A stretch of 64,000 nucleotides of DNA, from assembly GCA_019671135.1 (NCBI GenBank), contig JAHRHY010000022.1:753001-817000 (forward strand), read 5' to 3'. This DNA comes from Linnemannia hyalina (taxonomy: Eukaryota; Mortierellomycota; Mortierellomycetes; Mortierellales; Mortierellaceae). Of this stretch, positions 51,620 to 61,269 are shown piece after piece (the stretch's first letter is position 1; each line of letters opens with the position of its first letter). The notes under the pieces were generated by a model that was given only the letters and a program-made list of their open reading frames with translations, ran no database searches and was not told where the DNA came from. Position numbers and translations under genes: made by a program.

Positions 51620-52092
51620 CGGCTGAGCAGCGACAAAAACCGAGGCTTCAAGGGGCGGCTGAATCGCGATGGAAACTGCAGTCTCAAGGGACGGCAAAGT
51701 CGAGATGGACAACTCCTCCGCCTCGGTGTATCCCCACTCCTGTGCCTTCTTGTAGCTCTTTTTTGCTCTTTCCTGCTTCTTCAGTTCGTCCAAGAGTTTA
51801 CTGAGCTTGACAAAAGCACAAGCGATACCATGGCGGAGATCCGTAACGTCCTGGACGGCCTCGGCGACTTTCACACCTTTCTTCATTTGGGATAACGATG
51901 CCTCCGCCTCCTCACATAGCACAAGCGCGATCTCGTGCTTCCCTTCCTCGCTGACGGTGCGGCCTTGCTCCAGATAAATGTTGACAAGCTCCAGCTCCTT
52001 CTGCGGCGGAAGGGGACTTCGCTTGGATGACACTTTGTTAAACATGTTGACCTGCGTGATCTGTTGTTAATGAGCAAAAGGGAATGGCGAGG

Positions 52093-52690
52093 TTAAATTT
52101 CAGTCTCGGGGAGGTTGACATGTGTAGGAGCGGGAAGTAACACAAACACACTTACAATGCTTGATGCGGCTATTGCTTGATAGGATGAAATGCGATTGAA
52201 AGTGCTGAATATAGCTGTTGAATGGGTAGTACGTAAGATAACGTGAATGAATGCAAGCAGTTCATGCGTTGAAATTAGAGTCACGTCAGAGTCAATTGAC
52301 AAACGAAAGGGGGGTTGACGGTGGCCCTTACTTTTTGATTCTTTTTTCTCGGGTCTTGGAACGAGCTTTTGCTTGTTCTTGCGTCCGGCAGTTATGACGG
52401 CTGTTGTAAAACAAAAGGACGGATCAGCAAATGCAGTTCTTCAAAGATGACCAGCTATGTCCGGTTCAAGGCGAACAATTGTCTATACCTGCGAATAAAC
52501 CGTCGTTCTTTCTTTTTTTTATGTTTTTTTGGTGTTTTGTTTGCGTGATGTCGGCACCGAGCTCTGTTTGTGTCTTTCTGGCAATTGTCGCTACCCTATA
52601 ACGAGTCAGGTCAGAAGAAAAATAATTAGATGTTGACCCTTCTAGATCGGACCTTTGAAGTTCACAAGGAAAAAGAAGAGAGCGGGATAA
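52093..52690 (-). pseudogene. Possible spliced gene fragment, unknown function
   Basis: Minus-strand exon text YRVATIARKTQTELGADI, then Lys-rich HQKNIKKRKNDGLFA, meets a good intron (52488-52401, GTATAG...ACAACAG, 88 bp) that joins in frame to AVITAGRKNKQKLVPRPEKK. After that either a further GTAAGG donor or open frame follows to 52093. The upstream side is cut by the MITE at 52691. No family recognised; it may be a remnant of a host gene. Confidence 0.3.
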
Positions 52691-52929
52691 TAGAGAAATT
52701 GAGCACTCTGAAATTTTCACAGTGTGTGGCAGTGAAATTCCAAATACGTAGGTTTTTCTAAGCCACTGTGAACATCACTGTGAAATTTTCACTGGTTCGT
52801 TCACAAGCTGTGAAGATGGCTTCAAATGTTCATAGTGGTTGTTTTTGAATCAATTCTTCCACCTTTGCAATTGAAAAACCAACTTCACTGCCACACACTG
52901 TGAAAATTTCAGAGTGCTCAATTTCTCTA
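52691..52929. mobile_element. MITE with ~45-bp inverted ends, copy a
   Basis: TAGAGAAATTGAGCACTCTG at the left is mirrored at the right (CAGAGTGCTCAATTTCTCTA); inverted similarity continues through CACAGTGTGTGGCAGTGAA. 239 bp, no coding region. Confidence 0.75.
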
Positions 52930-53188
52930 ATAGGTCTCACCAGGGCTGTTGCTCGGGAAGTTTTCTGACCAGGAGAGGGTAATAAAAGACGTGCGGTCGA
53001 AGCGGAGGTGGTTGTTGGTGTGGTCGGTTTCCTGAAAGTTTGAGGCTCCTTGCGCTGAATCGTTACCAAGGTGGGAACGTAAATTCGACAAGTAAAGCAA
53101 CGACAAGATATGGATGGATGAACGAAGGAGAAAGAGAAAGAGATGGTTTAAGAAACAGAAAGACACAAAATTTCAACGCAGACCCTTT

Positions 53189-53583
53189 GACTCGAAATTT
53201 TCACACTGTGAGGCAGTGCAGATCACATTATTTTCATATACGAAGGTAGATCTAAGTCGCTATGAACATTTCTGTGAATTTCTCACTGTTTCGTTCATAA
53301 CCTGTGAAGATGGCCTCAAATGTTCATAGGGCTCTTTTTTCTGTCTCTTCCACTTGAAAACACATCACACCTCTCCTCTCCATAATCATGAGCTCAACAC
53401 GGCCATCTTGTTCCAGTCAAGGTGTGAACGATAGAGATGGCCCTCGGGGGACAATCGAAGGGAAAATGAAAATAATACATGCGATTCGGCCTTCTTCCTT
53501 TGAATCTCTCTGTGAACCTTAGCAAAGTAAACCCTTCTGCACTGCCTCACACTGTGAAAAATTCAGAGTCCTCAATTTCTCTA
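53189..53583. mobile_element. MITE, copy b (longer, left end degraded)
   Basis: Ends contain CACACTGTGAGGCAGTGCAG and, inverted, CTGCACTGCCTCACACTGTG with the same ATTTCTCTA tip as copy a; the left tip is decayed. About 395 bp. Confidence 0.65.
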
Positions 53584-54027
53584 TGCTTTGTTATTTATCA
53601 ATCATCGTTGCACAAATAGATTTCAAGGGAACTGAGGAAAAATTCCAGGGCACTTGTGGACCGATCACTTACAAAGTTACACAAGAATCGACCGATCACT
53701 CTGTATCCACCCTTACACTTGCTCAATGACATTTTGTCATCTGTCACTACTGTTTACTAATTGTCAACTGACGTTTTACTCTTTTGTTTTGCCAAATGTC
53801 GCCTCTGCCTTGTTAACAGGGATAACTGGCTTGTGGCAGCAAAGCGTTCATGGCGACGTTGCTTTTTGATCCTTCGATGTCCGCTCGTTCTCTCCTCCCT
53901 CATTATCATTCGAGATAGCGCCGTGATGCTTTGTTCGCATGTTAGACCTTGTAATTTATTAAGGGCATTTTAAAAATATTCTTTCCACTACTTCGAGTAA
54001 TCAATATCTTTCACATGAGTATTCCTG
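53584..54027. other. No gene; contains an rRNA fragment
   Basis: Unassigned sequence around the LSU fragment at 53812-53886. Confidence 0.4.
53812..53886 (+). rRNA. LSU (25S) rRNA fragment, ~75 nt
   Basis: AACAGGGATAACTGGCTTGT through CCTTCGATGTCCGCTC. Same segment as the other three fragments, extended about 15 bases upstream, with three substitutions. Confidence 0.75.
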
Positions 54028-54266
54028 TGCAACAGATTATTAGATTGCCCCCTGCTTTACCCTGCCTTGTTCCTATTCTCCCTGTGTCACATCCATACAC
54101 TTCCCCTGCTTTCCAAACACCTTCTCTGCCTCACCACCGTCCACTGTAACATAGACATATAAATACTCCCCTTCCCTTGTACAATAAAGCACAATCATCA
54201 CTGCTCCAATCTCTGTTCCTCTCTCGATCCTTCCTTCGTTCTCTCGATCCCTCTTTGACTGTTGCA
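54028..54266 (+). repeat. Solo LTR, TSD TCCTG
   Basis: 239 bp, TGCAACAGATT to GACTGTTGCA, flanked by TCCTG (54023-54027 and 54267-54271). Shares TGCAACA/TGTTGCA ends and an AATCATCACTGC-type core with the 207-bp LTR family, and has ATATAAATACTCC as a likely TATA box. Confidence 0.8.
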
Positions 54267-54441
54267 TCCTGGGCCAGCCGATCACTCGCTGTGCATTTTA
54301 AGCTCTATCTATGATTCTTGGAAGGAATTTCAATACCCTGTAGTTGGTGTATGATTATGCACAAATTTGTATGCCAAATGGCCCTTGATTTAGATCAGCG
54401 CGATAACTTAAGGGGGTTGAATACTATGGTAATGGCTGCTA

Positions 54442-54812
54442 TTATACACCCAAAATGGCTACAGTCGAGTTGGTCTTGAATGCCTCAGACAGCGCCTGAG
54501 CTCCGTTGGGTCCGATCGAGTTGCCAGTCAAGTCCAAAGTGGTCAGAGTCGAGTTGGTCTTGAGTGCCTCAGCCAGCGCCTTAGCTCCGTTGTCTCCGAT
54601 CGAGTTGTAACTCATTTTTAAAGTGGTCAGAGTCGAGTTGGTCTTGAGTGCCTCAGCCAGCGCCTGAGCTCCGTTGTCTCCGATCAAGGTTTTTTTTAAG
54701 ATCAAAGTGGCCAGAGTCGAGTTAACCATTACACTCATAACTACATTGTCTTGTGCGGTTATCGATGATTGTGTTTCATAGGCAGATCTCTGAATCTCCA
54801 GGCGTCGTATAA
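54442..54812 (-). pseudogene. LRR gene fragment cut by DDE transposon copy 3
   Basis: Three and a half RNI-type repeats (LATLILKKTLIG, LTTLKMSYNSIG, LTTLDLTGNSIG) and the stop, preceded by RRLEIQRSAYETQ. The frame then runs into the transposon end at 54813. The rest of the gene does not reappear on the far side of the element. Confidence 0.75.
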
Positions 54813-55307
54813 GGAGGCCTTTCAAGTCCAAATTATCATATGGTGTTTGTTACATCTCTGCAGATCTTGACGATATCCACCGCGTCCATTAGAGGAGAGT
54901 GTATGTATGATATCAACCATTTAAAACAACCATTGTAACATTTTTTGTTTAACTATCCTACTAAACACCAACCTATTCTCCAAACAACAAAGTCTTCTTA
55001 TTTTTCGCACACCAAACTCTTGAATATGTCCATCTACTATTAACCTGTAACCCTCACTGCAAGATTCGACAGAGTAGTTCTTGTATGTGATCATCTAAAG
55101 CACTTGTATTCCCAACTGTATCTTTGTCGTGAAATACAGGGGAGAGATTACATTTTAAAAATTCTTGTGCTGTCTATTGCTATTTTATTCTGTGTTCTGT
55201 TGCCCACTATGAAGAGATATGCCAGTTATGGAAGTCAACACTCCGTTCCTTGGACTTTGGATATTTTTTATATGCCTTTTTATATCCTCTGCACATGAAG
55301 GGGCCGC
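54813..55307 (+). repeat. Left terminal direct repeat of copy 3
   Basis: Subfamily B with private changes near 54905-54935 and 55112. Confidence 0.85.
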
Positions 55308-55468
55308 TACCGAATAAAATATAAAAATATATTTGTATTCTCAACTATGTGCTTGCTGTATGATAGATACCATCCTACATGCTGTTGTGTATACAGTTAA
55401 GTATAAGCCTTTTTAAAAAATTGTTATTGTTGGTTAACGTCATGACAATCCAATACATAAATATTATT

Positions 55469-56758
55469 ATGGATCTAACAAAACACTTCCAACAACTGCT
55501 TGATGACCATTGGACTTTCCTCAACGCTGGATGGCCAACAATTACACCACGTAATAATCATCGTACTGTAAGCAAGGAAATTGGGTATATGCCAGAAATA
55601 AAAGAAACCCTAAATCGACGCCTTGGTCCTATTCCAGTGTACTTCTTTCTTGTTGACATCTGGCCAAAGGTTAAGTATCCTGGTCCATACAAAGAAGTGG
55701 AGAAAGGTCTTTTAATGCTCTACCATCTTGTCAAAGGACTGTCTATGGAAGCAATGGAACCACACATGCCAAAAAGTAGTTTTCATGCAATGCACTCTGT
55801 GTTTTATAAGAAAGAATATACTTTGCACAACAAGTACATCACCAACTGTATTGCAACAATGTTCTCCACAATTAAAATACGCCTTTTGTCTGCAAAGGAA
55901 AAGAATCCTCCATTATTTAAGCATGTTACATTGCATCTTGATGGTCATGATACAAGAGCAACATACAAAGGTGAGAGTAGTGCTGATATGTACTCTTACA
56001 AGCTGAAAAAGTCAGGACTACGCACACAGGTAGCAATGGATTGTAATGGCATGGCTTTATTTGTCTCCAAATCTGCATCTTGCAAGAACAATGCTGATGG
56101 AACAATGCTGCTAACGATGAAGTTGGACAAGAGAGTGCATGAGATGGATTGCATTGCTCTCGATGGAGGGTATCCACAGTTCTTAAGGAGGCTTATAGAT
56201 GAGTCTGATACTCTTAAAGTCCAAAATTTCGCTCATCCATACCGTAAACAGAAGAACAAGGAACTTACACAGGAAGAAGCGTTATACAATACCACCTTTG
56301 GTAGTTTCCGCTCGCAGATGGAATCTCTGTTTGCAGACCTTGGTTCCACATTTGAGAAACACAACAACCGTACTCCTGTGTTGGTGGATAAGAAACAAAC
56401 ATATAATTTGCAGTTGAAGTTATCTTTGTTACTCTTAAACATGAAAAAGATGGTTGCTTTGTTGAAGATTTCTGCAGAACCAATTCATACAGCTTGGCTT
56501 CGCGAAGGATTCGAGTATCCGACGACAGAGAACGACGTTGAGCAACCAATGGGATATGTTGATGTTGGTGCGCTAGTGGAGGATGGAAATACAATGGCAC
56601 AACTCCAGAACAAATTTCTTGGTATTAATCTTCATGGTGATGTTGATGTTAATGTTGATGAGGACACACCAATGGATCAAGCAGTAATAATGCAACCCGG
56701 TCTTTCCATTGAGCTTAGAGGTACGAAGCGACAAATGGATGTTAATGGTAATCTGTAG
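55469..56758 (+). CDS. DDE transposase, copy 3
   Basis: 429 aa, same start and length as copy 1, with the C-terminus of copy 1 (KRQMDVNGNL) but the body of copy 2 (for example DTLKVQNF and RLLSAKEK with TTTTG codons). D158, D232 and E285 contexts are intact. The mix of copy 1 and copy 2 features fits exchange between copies. Confidence 0.8.
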   Translation: MDLTKHFQQLLDDHWTFLNAGWPTITPRNNHRTVSKEIGYMPEIKETLNRRLGPIPVYFFLVDIWPKVKYPGPYKEVEKGLLMLYHLVKGLSMEAMEPHMPKSSFHAMHSVFYKKEYTLHNKYITNCIATMFSTIKIRLLSAKEKNPPLFKHVTLHLDGHDTRATYKGESSADMYSYKLKKSGLRTQVAMDCNGMALFVSKSASCKNNADGTMLLTMKLDKRVHEMDCIALDGGYPQFLRRLIDESDTLKVQNFAHPYRKQKNKELTQEEALYNTTFGSFRSQMESLFADLGSTFEKHNNRTPVLVDKKQTYNLQLKLSLLLLNMKKMVALLKISAEPIHTAWLREGFEYPTTENDVEQPMGYVDVGALVEDGNTMAQLQNKFLGINLHGDVDVNVDEDTPMDQAVIMQPGLSIELRGTKRQMDVNGNL

Positions 56759-57395
56759 ACTTATTGCAGGTTTTTAAAAGAATAGACATACATAGCCTAT
56801 TTAGTCAGCGTTGAGATACGGTATTAACTGCCTAGACGCTAATATGCACCGGTATCTATTATTAAAAGTCATGGTATTATTGTAGTAGATCGGATGCTAT
56901 TCTATGCTATTCTACAACATTCCTTTTTATTTAACAAAGAGGATAAACACATGTACAAACCTACGTCATAAAAGAATACTACATTCTTAACCATTTTTAA
57001 ACCCCGTCTTTAACGCCAAGCAGTCTTAATAAGCAAGATCTACGTCATACGAGGAACACTACGTTATTAACCACTTAGATGCCTTTTTAAAACTCTTTTG
57101 TTACTAAGCGCCAAGCAGTGTTAATAAGCAAGCGCTATTAATATCCAATGTGGCAGTGTCCCATGAATTAGTATAAATAAAGGACTCCACTTCCCTCTTG
57201 CTTAATCTTTATCTTATCTAGTAACCAACCAACCATTATCCATATCTATACAACCATCCATACCTATACAACCATCTTTTATTGCAATTCTTTATATCAG
57301 TGTACTAAGCAGCTGCAATCTACCACACATAAACTGAAAAGTCATTCACACCCACCATACCACAAGTACAATCTATATCGTTCATATCCAAAAAC
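56759..57395 (+). promoter_or_regulatory. Intergenic region and promoter of the second gene, copy 3
   Basis: TATAAATA at 57172-57179. Like copy 2 but without its ~34-bp tandem duplication. Confidence 0.55.
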
Positions 57396-59618
57396 ATGCA
57401 GTACGTTCAGCTTACAATCGAGCTCATCACCAAGGCCTTCGAGACATTTTCTTCTAAGAAGGGAGTGGAGTTTACCAAGAAAGATGCAAATAAGATCTTT
57501 AAGGCGCTTGATGGGGATAAGGAAGTGGAGAGATACTACTTTTGTGGAGCAAAGTGCGTCAAGTCCAAGCGTAAATGCATGAAGGAAGTTGACGATGAAG
57601 GCATGCATTGTTATGTCCACGATCCTGCGCGCAAGTGTCAAGGCACAACCATTAAGGGCGCTAATTGTGGTAGTGTAGCCAAAATTGGTCAAACATACTG
57701 TGGGCGTCATCAAGATCAAGATAGAGGTCATATAAAACGTGGTAACAAGAATGCACCTGTCGTTACGCGTCCCAAGTCTTCCAAGGCTTTAAAGAAGACA
57801 CATACTTCTAAGTTTGTATCATCTGATGACGATATGACTTCCGAGGATGAAGAGCCGTCCGACGATGATGATGAAGAAGATAAAATTGCCGTCTCCTTTC
57901 CGTTGAGTCCAAAGGTAGTTGACATAACGTCCAAGAAAAATGTACCACTCGCTAATACAGGCATATGGATGCGTTATGCAACTAATCCAGCTTTTCTGTA
58001 TGCAAAGAACTTTACTGTAAATGGCAAGTACATTATTAAGCTGAAGGAAAAGGACCTCTACATTGTATTGTGTCCACCTGAGCTCATGGGGAAAAATCTT
58101 CCTGTACCGGAAATATCTGACAAAGAGGTACGTATATTGCAAAAGATGGGACTCCAAGAGGCAACTCCTGCAGATGTAGAAAAAATAGAAGAGTCTTCTG
58201 CTGATGAGAATTCTGAGGATGATACAGATGATGGTGATACGTCTGATGATGCTGGCTCTGACGATGATTCCCCTGATGATAAAGACTCTGATGATGGCAA
58301 GTCCAATAACAGACCTGATGTAGAATCTGGAGATGATACCTCTAAGGATAACCCTGATGAAAAACTATCTCATAAAAAGTCATCTAAGGATGATGAGAAG
58401 AAGACTTCTCGAAAGAAAAGGCATTCAGAGATGCCCAAAAATGCAGAGCCATCTTCTAATGTAGACGTTTCTAAGGATGGAAAAGATGAACATACATTTG
58501 CACTGGCCACAACGGTGCATAACATTAGATCAGAGAAAGACATAGCACGTGCGAAGGACAGAGGATGGATGATTCATCCTAATAACGACATGCTTGAGTA
58601 TGCAACTAAGTTTACGATGAATGGCAAGTACATTGTCAGGCTATCTGGAAAGAATACATACGTTGGCCTGTTTACGCTTGATGCTCTGCGCGGTGTCGGT
58701 GATGTTCCAGAGTTGGATATCTTGGAACGCTCCATGCTTAGCAAGATGAAACTTCAACCATTGTCTGATGAAGAGAGAAAGACGCTTTTCAACGAGGAGA
58801 TCGAAGTAGAAGAAGAAGTACCAGTAGAAGGACCAACAGATAAATCCAAGGTGATATGGAAAAAACTTAACAAGTACTTGGAATATTCCGAGAATGTACT
58901 TGTAAATGGAATGCACATTCTCAAGATGCGCAAAAAAGACACTGTAATCGGCTTGATGACTGATGACCATATTGCTGCAGAGAATGTAGAGTGTCATTCT
59001 CTTAGCCAGAAGGAAAAAGAGAAGTTGTTTGCTATGGGATTTAAACCGCATGAGCATAAGCAAAGCTTGCCACAGAAAGATGAGAGCACATGTGAGGATG
59101 ATAAAGATGCTGAGGGCGATAAAGATGCTGAGGGCGATAAAGATGCTGAGGATGACAAAGATGCGGTGGGTGATAAAGATGCTGAAGATGACAAAGATGC
59201 TGAGGGTGATAACGATGCTGAGGATGACAAAGATGCTGAGGGTGATAACGATGCTGAAGATGATAAAGATGCTGAGGATGATAAAGATGCTGAGGATGTT
59301 ATGTGGAAAAGGTACCCTAAAGATAAAAGCTCCTCGGGTATAATCGTCATAGATAAAGACGAAATTAAATGGACAACATGTTCGTTTGACAAGAAGCATG
59401 AATATGCAACCAACTACCTTTTCGACGGATGTCATCTGCTCAAGAGGTACGAAGAGGACATTATTGTTGGACTGCTGTATAAGATACCTGCAAACGGTGA
59501 CAGTAACTATAGTCGAGACAAATTTACCAACAACAAACAAAAGCAGAAGTTAATTGCCATGGGGTTCACGATCGAGGAATTGCCTAAATTGTACTCTCCA
59601 GATGTAAAGTTTTGGTAG
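57396..59618 (+). CDS. Second transposon protein, copy 3
   Basis: 740 aa. Same order as copy 2: two Cys/His modules, acidic linkers, four ~65-residue repeats and the DKDAEG tract, here one 18-bp unit longer. The N-terminal acidic linker has lost a short in-frame segment including the basic KKRKRNK stretch present in copies 1 and 2, so a possible nuclear signal is missing; another basic stretch (KKTSRKKRHSE) remains. The N-terminal 160 residues resemble copy 1 more than copy 2 (HQDQDRGHIKRGN), again suggesting exchange. Confidence 0.7.
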   Translation: MQYVQLTIELITKAFETFSSKKGVEFTKKDANKIFKALDGDKEVERYYFCGAKCVKSKRKCMKEVDDEGMHCYVHDPARKCQGTTIKGANCGSVAKIGQTYCGRHQDQDRGHIKRGNKNAPVVTRPKSSKALKKTHTSKFVSSDDDMTSEDEEPSDDDDEEDKIAVSFPLSPKVVDITSKKNVPLANTGIWMRYATNPAFLYAKNFTVNGKYIIKLKEKDLYIVLCPPELMGKNLPVPEISDKEVRILQKMGLQEATPADVEKIEESSADENSEDDTDDGDTSDDAGSDDDSPDDKDSDDGKSNNRPDVESGDDTSKDNPDEKLSHKKSSKDDEKKTSRKKRHSEMPKNAEPSSNVDVSKDGKDEHTFALATTVHNIRSEKDIARAKDRGWMIHPNNDMLEYATKFTMNGKYIVRLSGKNTYVGLFTLDALRGVGDVPELDILERSMLSKMKLQPLSDEERKTLFNEEIEVEEEVPVEGPTDKSKVIWKKLNKYLEYSENVLVNGMHILKMRKKDTVIGLMTDDHIAAENVECHSLSQKEKEKLFAMGFKPHEHKQSLPQKDESTCEDDKDAEGDKDAEGDKDAEDDKDAVGDKDAEDDKDAEGDNDAEDDKDAEGDNDAEDDKDAEDDKDAEDVMWKRYPKDKSSSGIIVIDKDEIKWTTCSFDKKHEYATNYLFDGCHLLKRYEEDIIVGLLYKIPANGDSNYSRDKFTNNKQKQKLIAMGFTIEELPKLYSPDVKFW

Positions 59619-59741
59619 TTGTTGAGACAGATGAAGAGTAGATATTTTAAAAACTATCCAATTGTCAACAGTTGGCATTTGTGGTTGTATATATAGCATG
59701 AACTTTTTAAAAATGTAACATGTCTTCGACACTTCCACCTA

Positions 59742-60236
59742 GGAGGCCTTTCAAGTCCAAATTATCATATGGTGTTTGTTACATCTCTGCAGATCTTGAC
59801 GATATCCACCGCGTCCATTAGAGGAGAGTGTATGTATGATACCAAGCATATAAGACAACCATTGTAACATTTTTTGTTTAACTATCCTACTAAACACCAA
59901 CCTATTCTCCAAACAACAAAGTCTTCTTATTTTTCGCACACCACACTCTTGAATATGTCCATCTACTATTAACCTGTAACCCTCACTGCAAGATTCGACA
60001 GAGTAGTTCTTGTATGTGATCATCTAAAGCACTTGTATTCTCAACTGTATCTTTGTCGTGAAATACAGGGGAGAGATTACATTTTAAAAATTCTTGTGCT
60101 GTCTATTGCTATTTTATTCTGTGTTCTGTTGCCCACTATGAAGAGATATGCCAGTTATGGAAGTCAACACTCCGTTCCTTGGACTTTGGATATTTTTTAT
60201 ATGCCTTTTTATATCCTCTGCACATGAAGGGGCCGC
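59742..60236 (+). repeat. Right terminal direct repeat of copy 3
   Basis: 495 bp, preceded by CACCTA as in the other copies, ending GGGGCCGC and followed directly by TTAGGAGGCC of the palindromic element. Confidence 0.85.
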
Positions 60237-60237
60237 T

Positions 60238-60692
60238 TAGGAGGCCATCCATGTTCGGCTCCACCAACCATAGACTACAGTATAAAAATATCTGTCAACA
60301 CCTATTAAAACAGTGTGTTCCTTGAGAGTACAACAAATCTCATCAGCTTTTTCCTTCCACCAGTCTCCATTTTCTACATTCACCACCACTACTTTGTAAC
60401 ATCATCTACTTTAGCTGAGAAAGCCTTGGACATGATCATCTCATATTGGAAAGGAAATTACTATCTGTAATATCTAGGATCCAATATGAGATGATCATGT
60501 CCAAGGCTTTCTCAGCTAAAGTAGATGATGTTACAAAGTAGTGGTGGTGAATGTAGAAAATGGAGACTGGTGGAAGGAAAAAGCTGATGAGATTTGTTGT
60601 ACTCTCAAGGAACACACTGTTTTAATAGGTGTTGACAGATATTTTTATACTGTAGTCTATGGTTGGTGGAGCCGAACATGGATGGCCTCCTA
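60238..60692. repeat. Perfect palindrome, two 213-bp arms, 29-bp spacer
   Basis: Left arm 60238-60450 and right arm 60480-60692 are exact reverse complements by eye. The outer ends are TAGGAGGCC/GGCCTCCTA, sharing GGAGGCC with the DDE transposon ends. No coding frame. A transcript would form a very long hairpin. Confidence 0.85.
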
Positions 60693-61269
60693 GTAGAGCA
60701 TTTGTTTTCGTGTTTATATAATTAGCGATGGTTACTAATATCTCCTTTTCATGATATATCCTATGTGTATATCCAATATAGCACTCGTGATACTGGTGAT
60801 GATGTAGTGGTAGTTTTAAAAAAAAGTTGGATCCCGATTTTTTTAAAAAGTAGCATAGTGGCTTTAACAAACATTGGTTGTTGGAAAGAAAGGGTAGCTG
60901 ATACGTTTTAAATGGCGTTATTGCTACACTTTCTCAACAATCTTCGACATTCGACATTTGACATTCGGCATTCGATTCGACAGCTGACAAACTGTAGTTA
61001 TTACCACAGTTATGATATTTGATATGAACGCATTTTGGATTACCTCGTGATTATTGTGATGTTTAATTTTAATACATTCTTGATAAACTCGTAAGTATTA
61101 CAATGTTTAATGTTGACATACTTTAGGTAAGCCCACGATTTGCACGACGTTTAATATTATTACACTTTGGTTAACTTACAATTGTAATAGCATTTATTGT
61201 TATACAGATTGTAGGTAATTACGACAATGGTAAAAACAGAGATATCGCAATTAGACCATGTATTGTGGG
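60693..61269. other. AT-rich sequence, no gene
   Basis: Contains TTTTTTTAAAAAG and GTTTTAAAAAAAAG runs like those in the DDE transposons; may be the 5' part of the divergent element that encodes the transposase at 62580. Confidence 0.4.

Larger units (their letters stand above)
40645..52045 (-). pseudogene. NLR-type gene (helical N-terminus, NACHT, pentapeptide, WD40), broken by three insertions
   Basis: Coding pieces in order: 52045-51620, [solo LTR], 51412-50450, [DDE transposon copy 2], short host piece, [solo terminal repeat], 44436-44007, intron 44006-43892 (GTATGT...CTCTAG), 43891-40645. Skipping each insertion and one target duplication keeps the frame. The N-terminus (MFNKVSSKRSP) has TPR/ARM-like helices. 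NACHT has Walker A LLLLGDSGSGKST and Walker B KFVLICDGYDE. Then follow pentapeptide repeats (GADLKGIQIPRADLSGGQFD) and about nine WD40 repeats, six or more nearly identical. Extra lesions: a 1-base frameshift near 43450, just after Walker A, and CAG to TAG at 41114-41116 in a WD40 repeat. Such proteins act as cytoplasmic non-self sensors in fungi (family knowledge); this copy is dead. Confidence 0.85.
54813..60236 (+). mobile_element. DDE transposon with LTR-like direct repeats, copy 3 (subfamily B)
   Basis: 5424 bp. Direct repeats at 54813-55307 and 59742-60236 differ at several sites (ATATCAACCATTTAAAAC against ATACCAAGCATATAAGAC; CCCAACTG against CTCAACTG). Flanking triplets are TAA (54810-54812) and TTA (60237-60239), so there is no exact target duplication, and the host LRR gene does not resume. 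It probably arose by recombination between two copies or was rearranged later. Both genes are open and nearly identical to those of copy 2. Confidence 0.8.
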
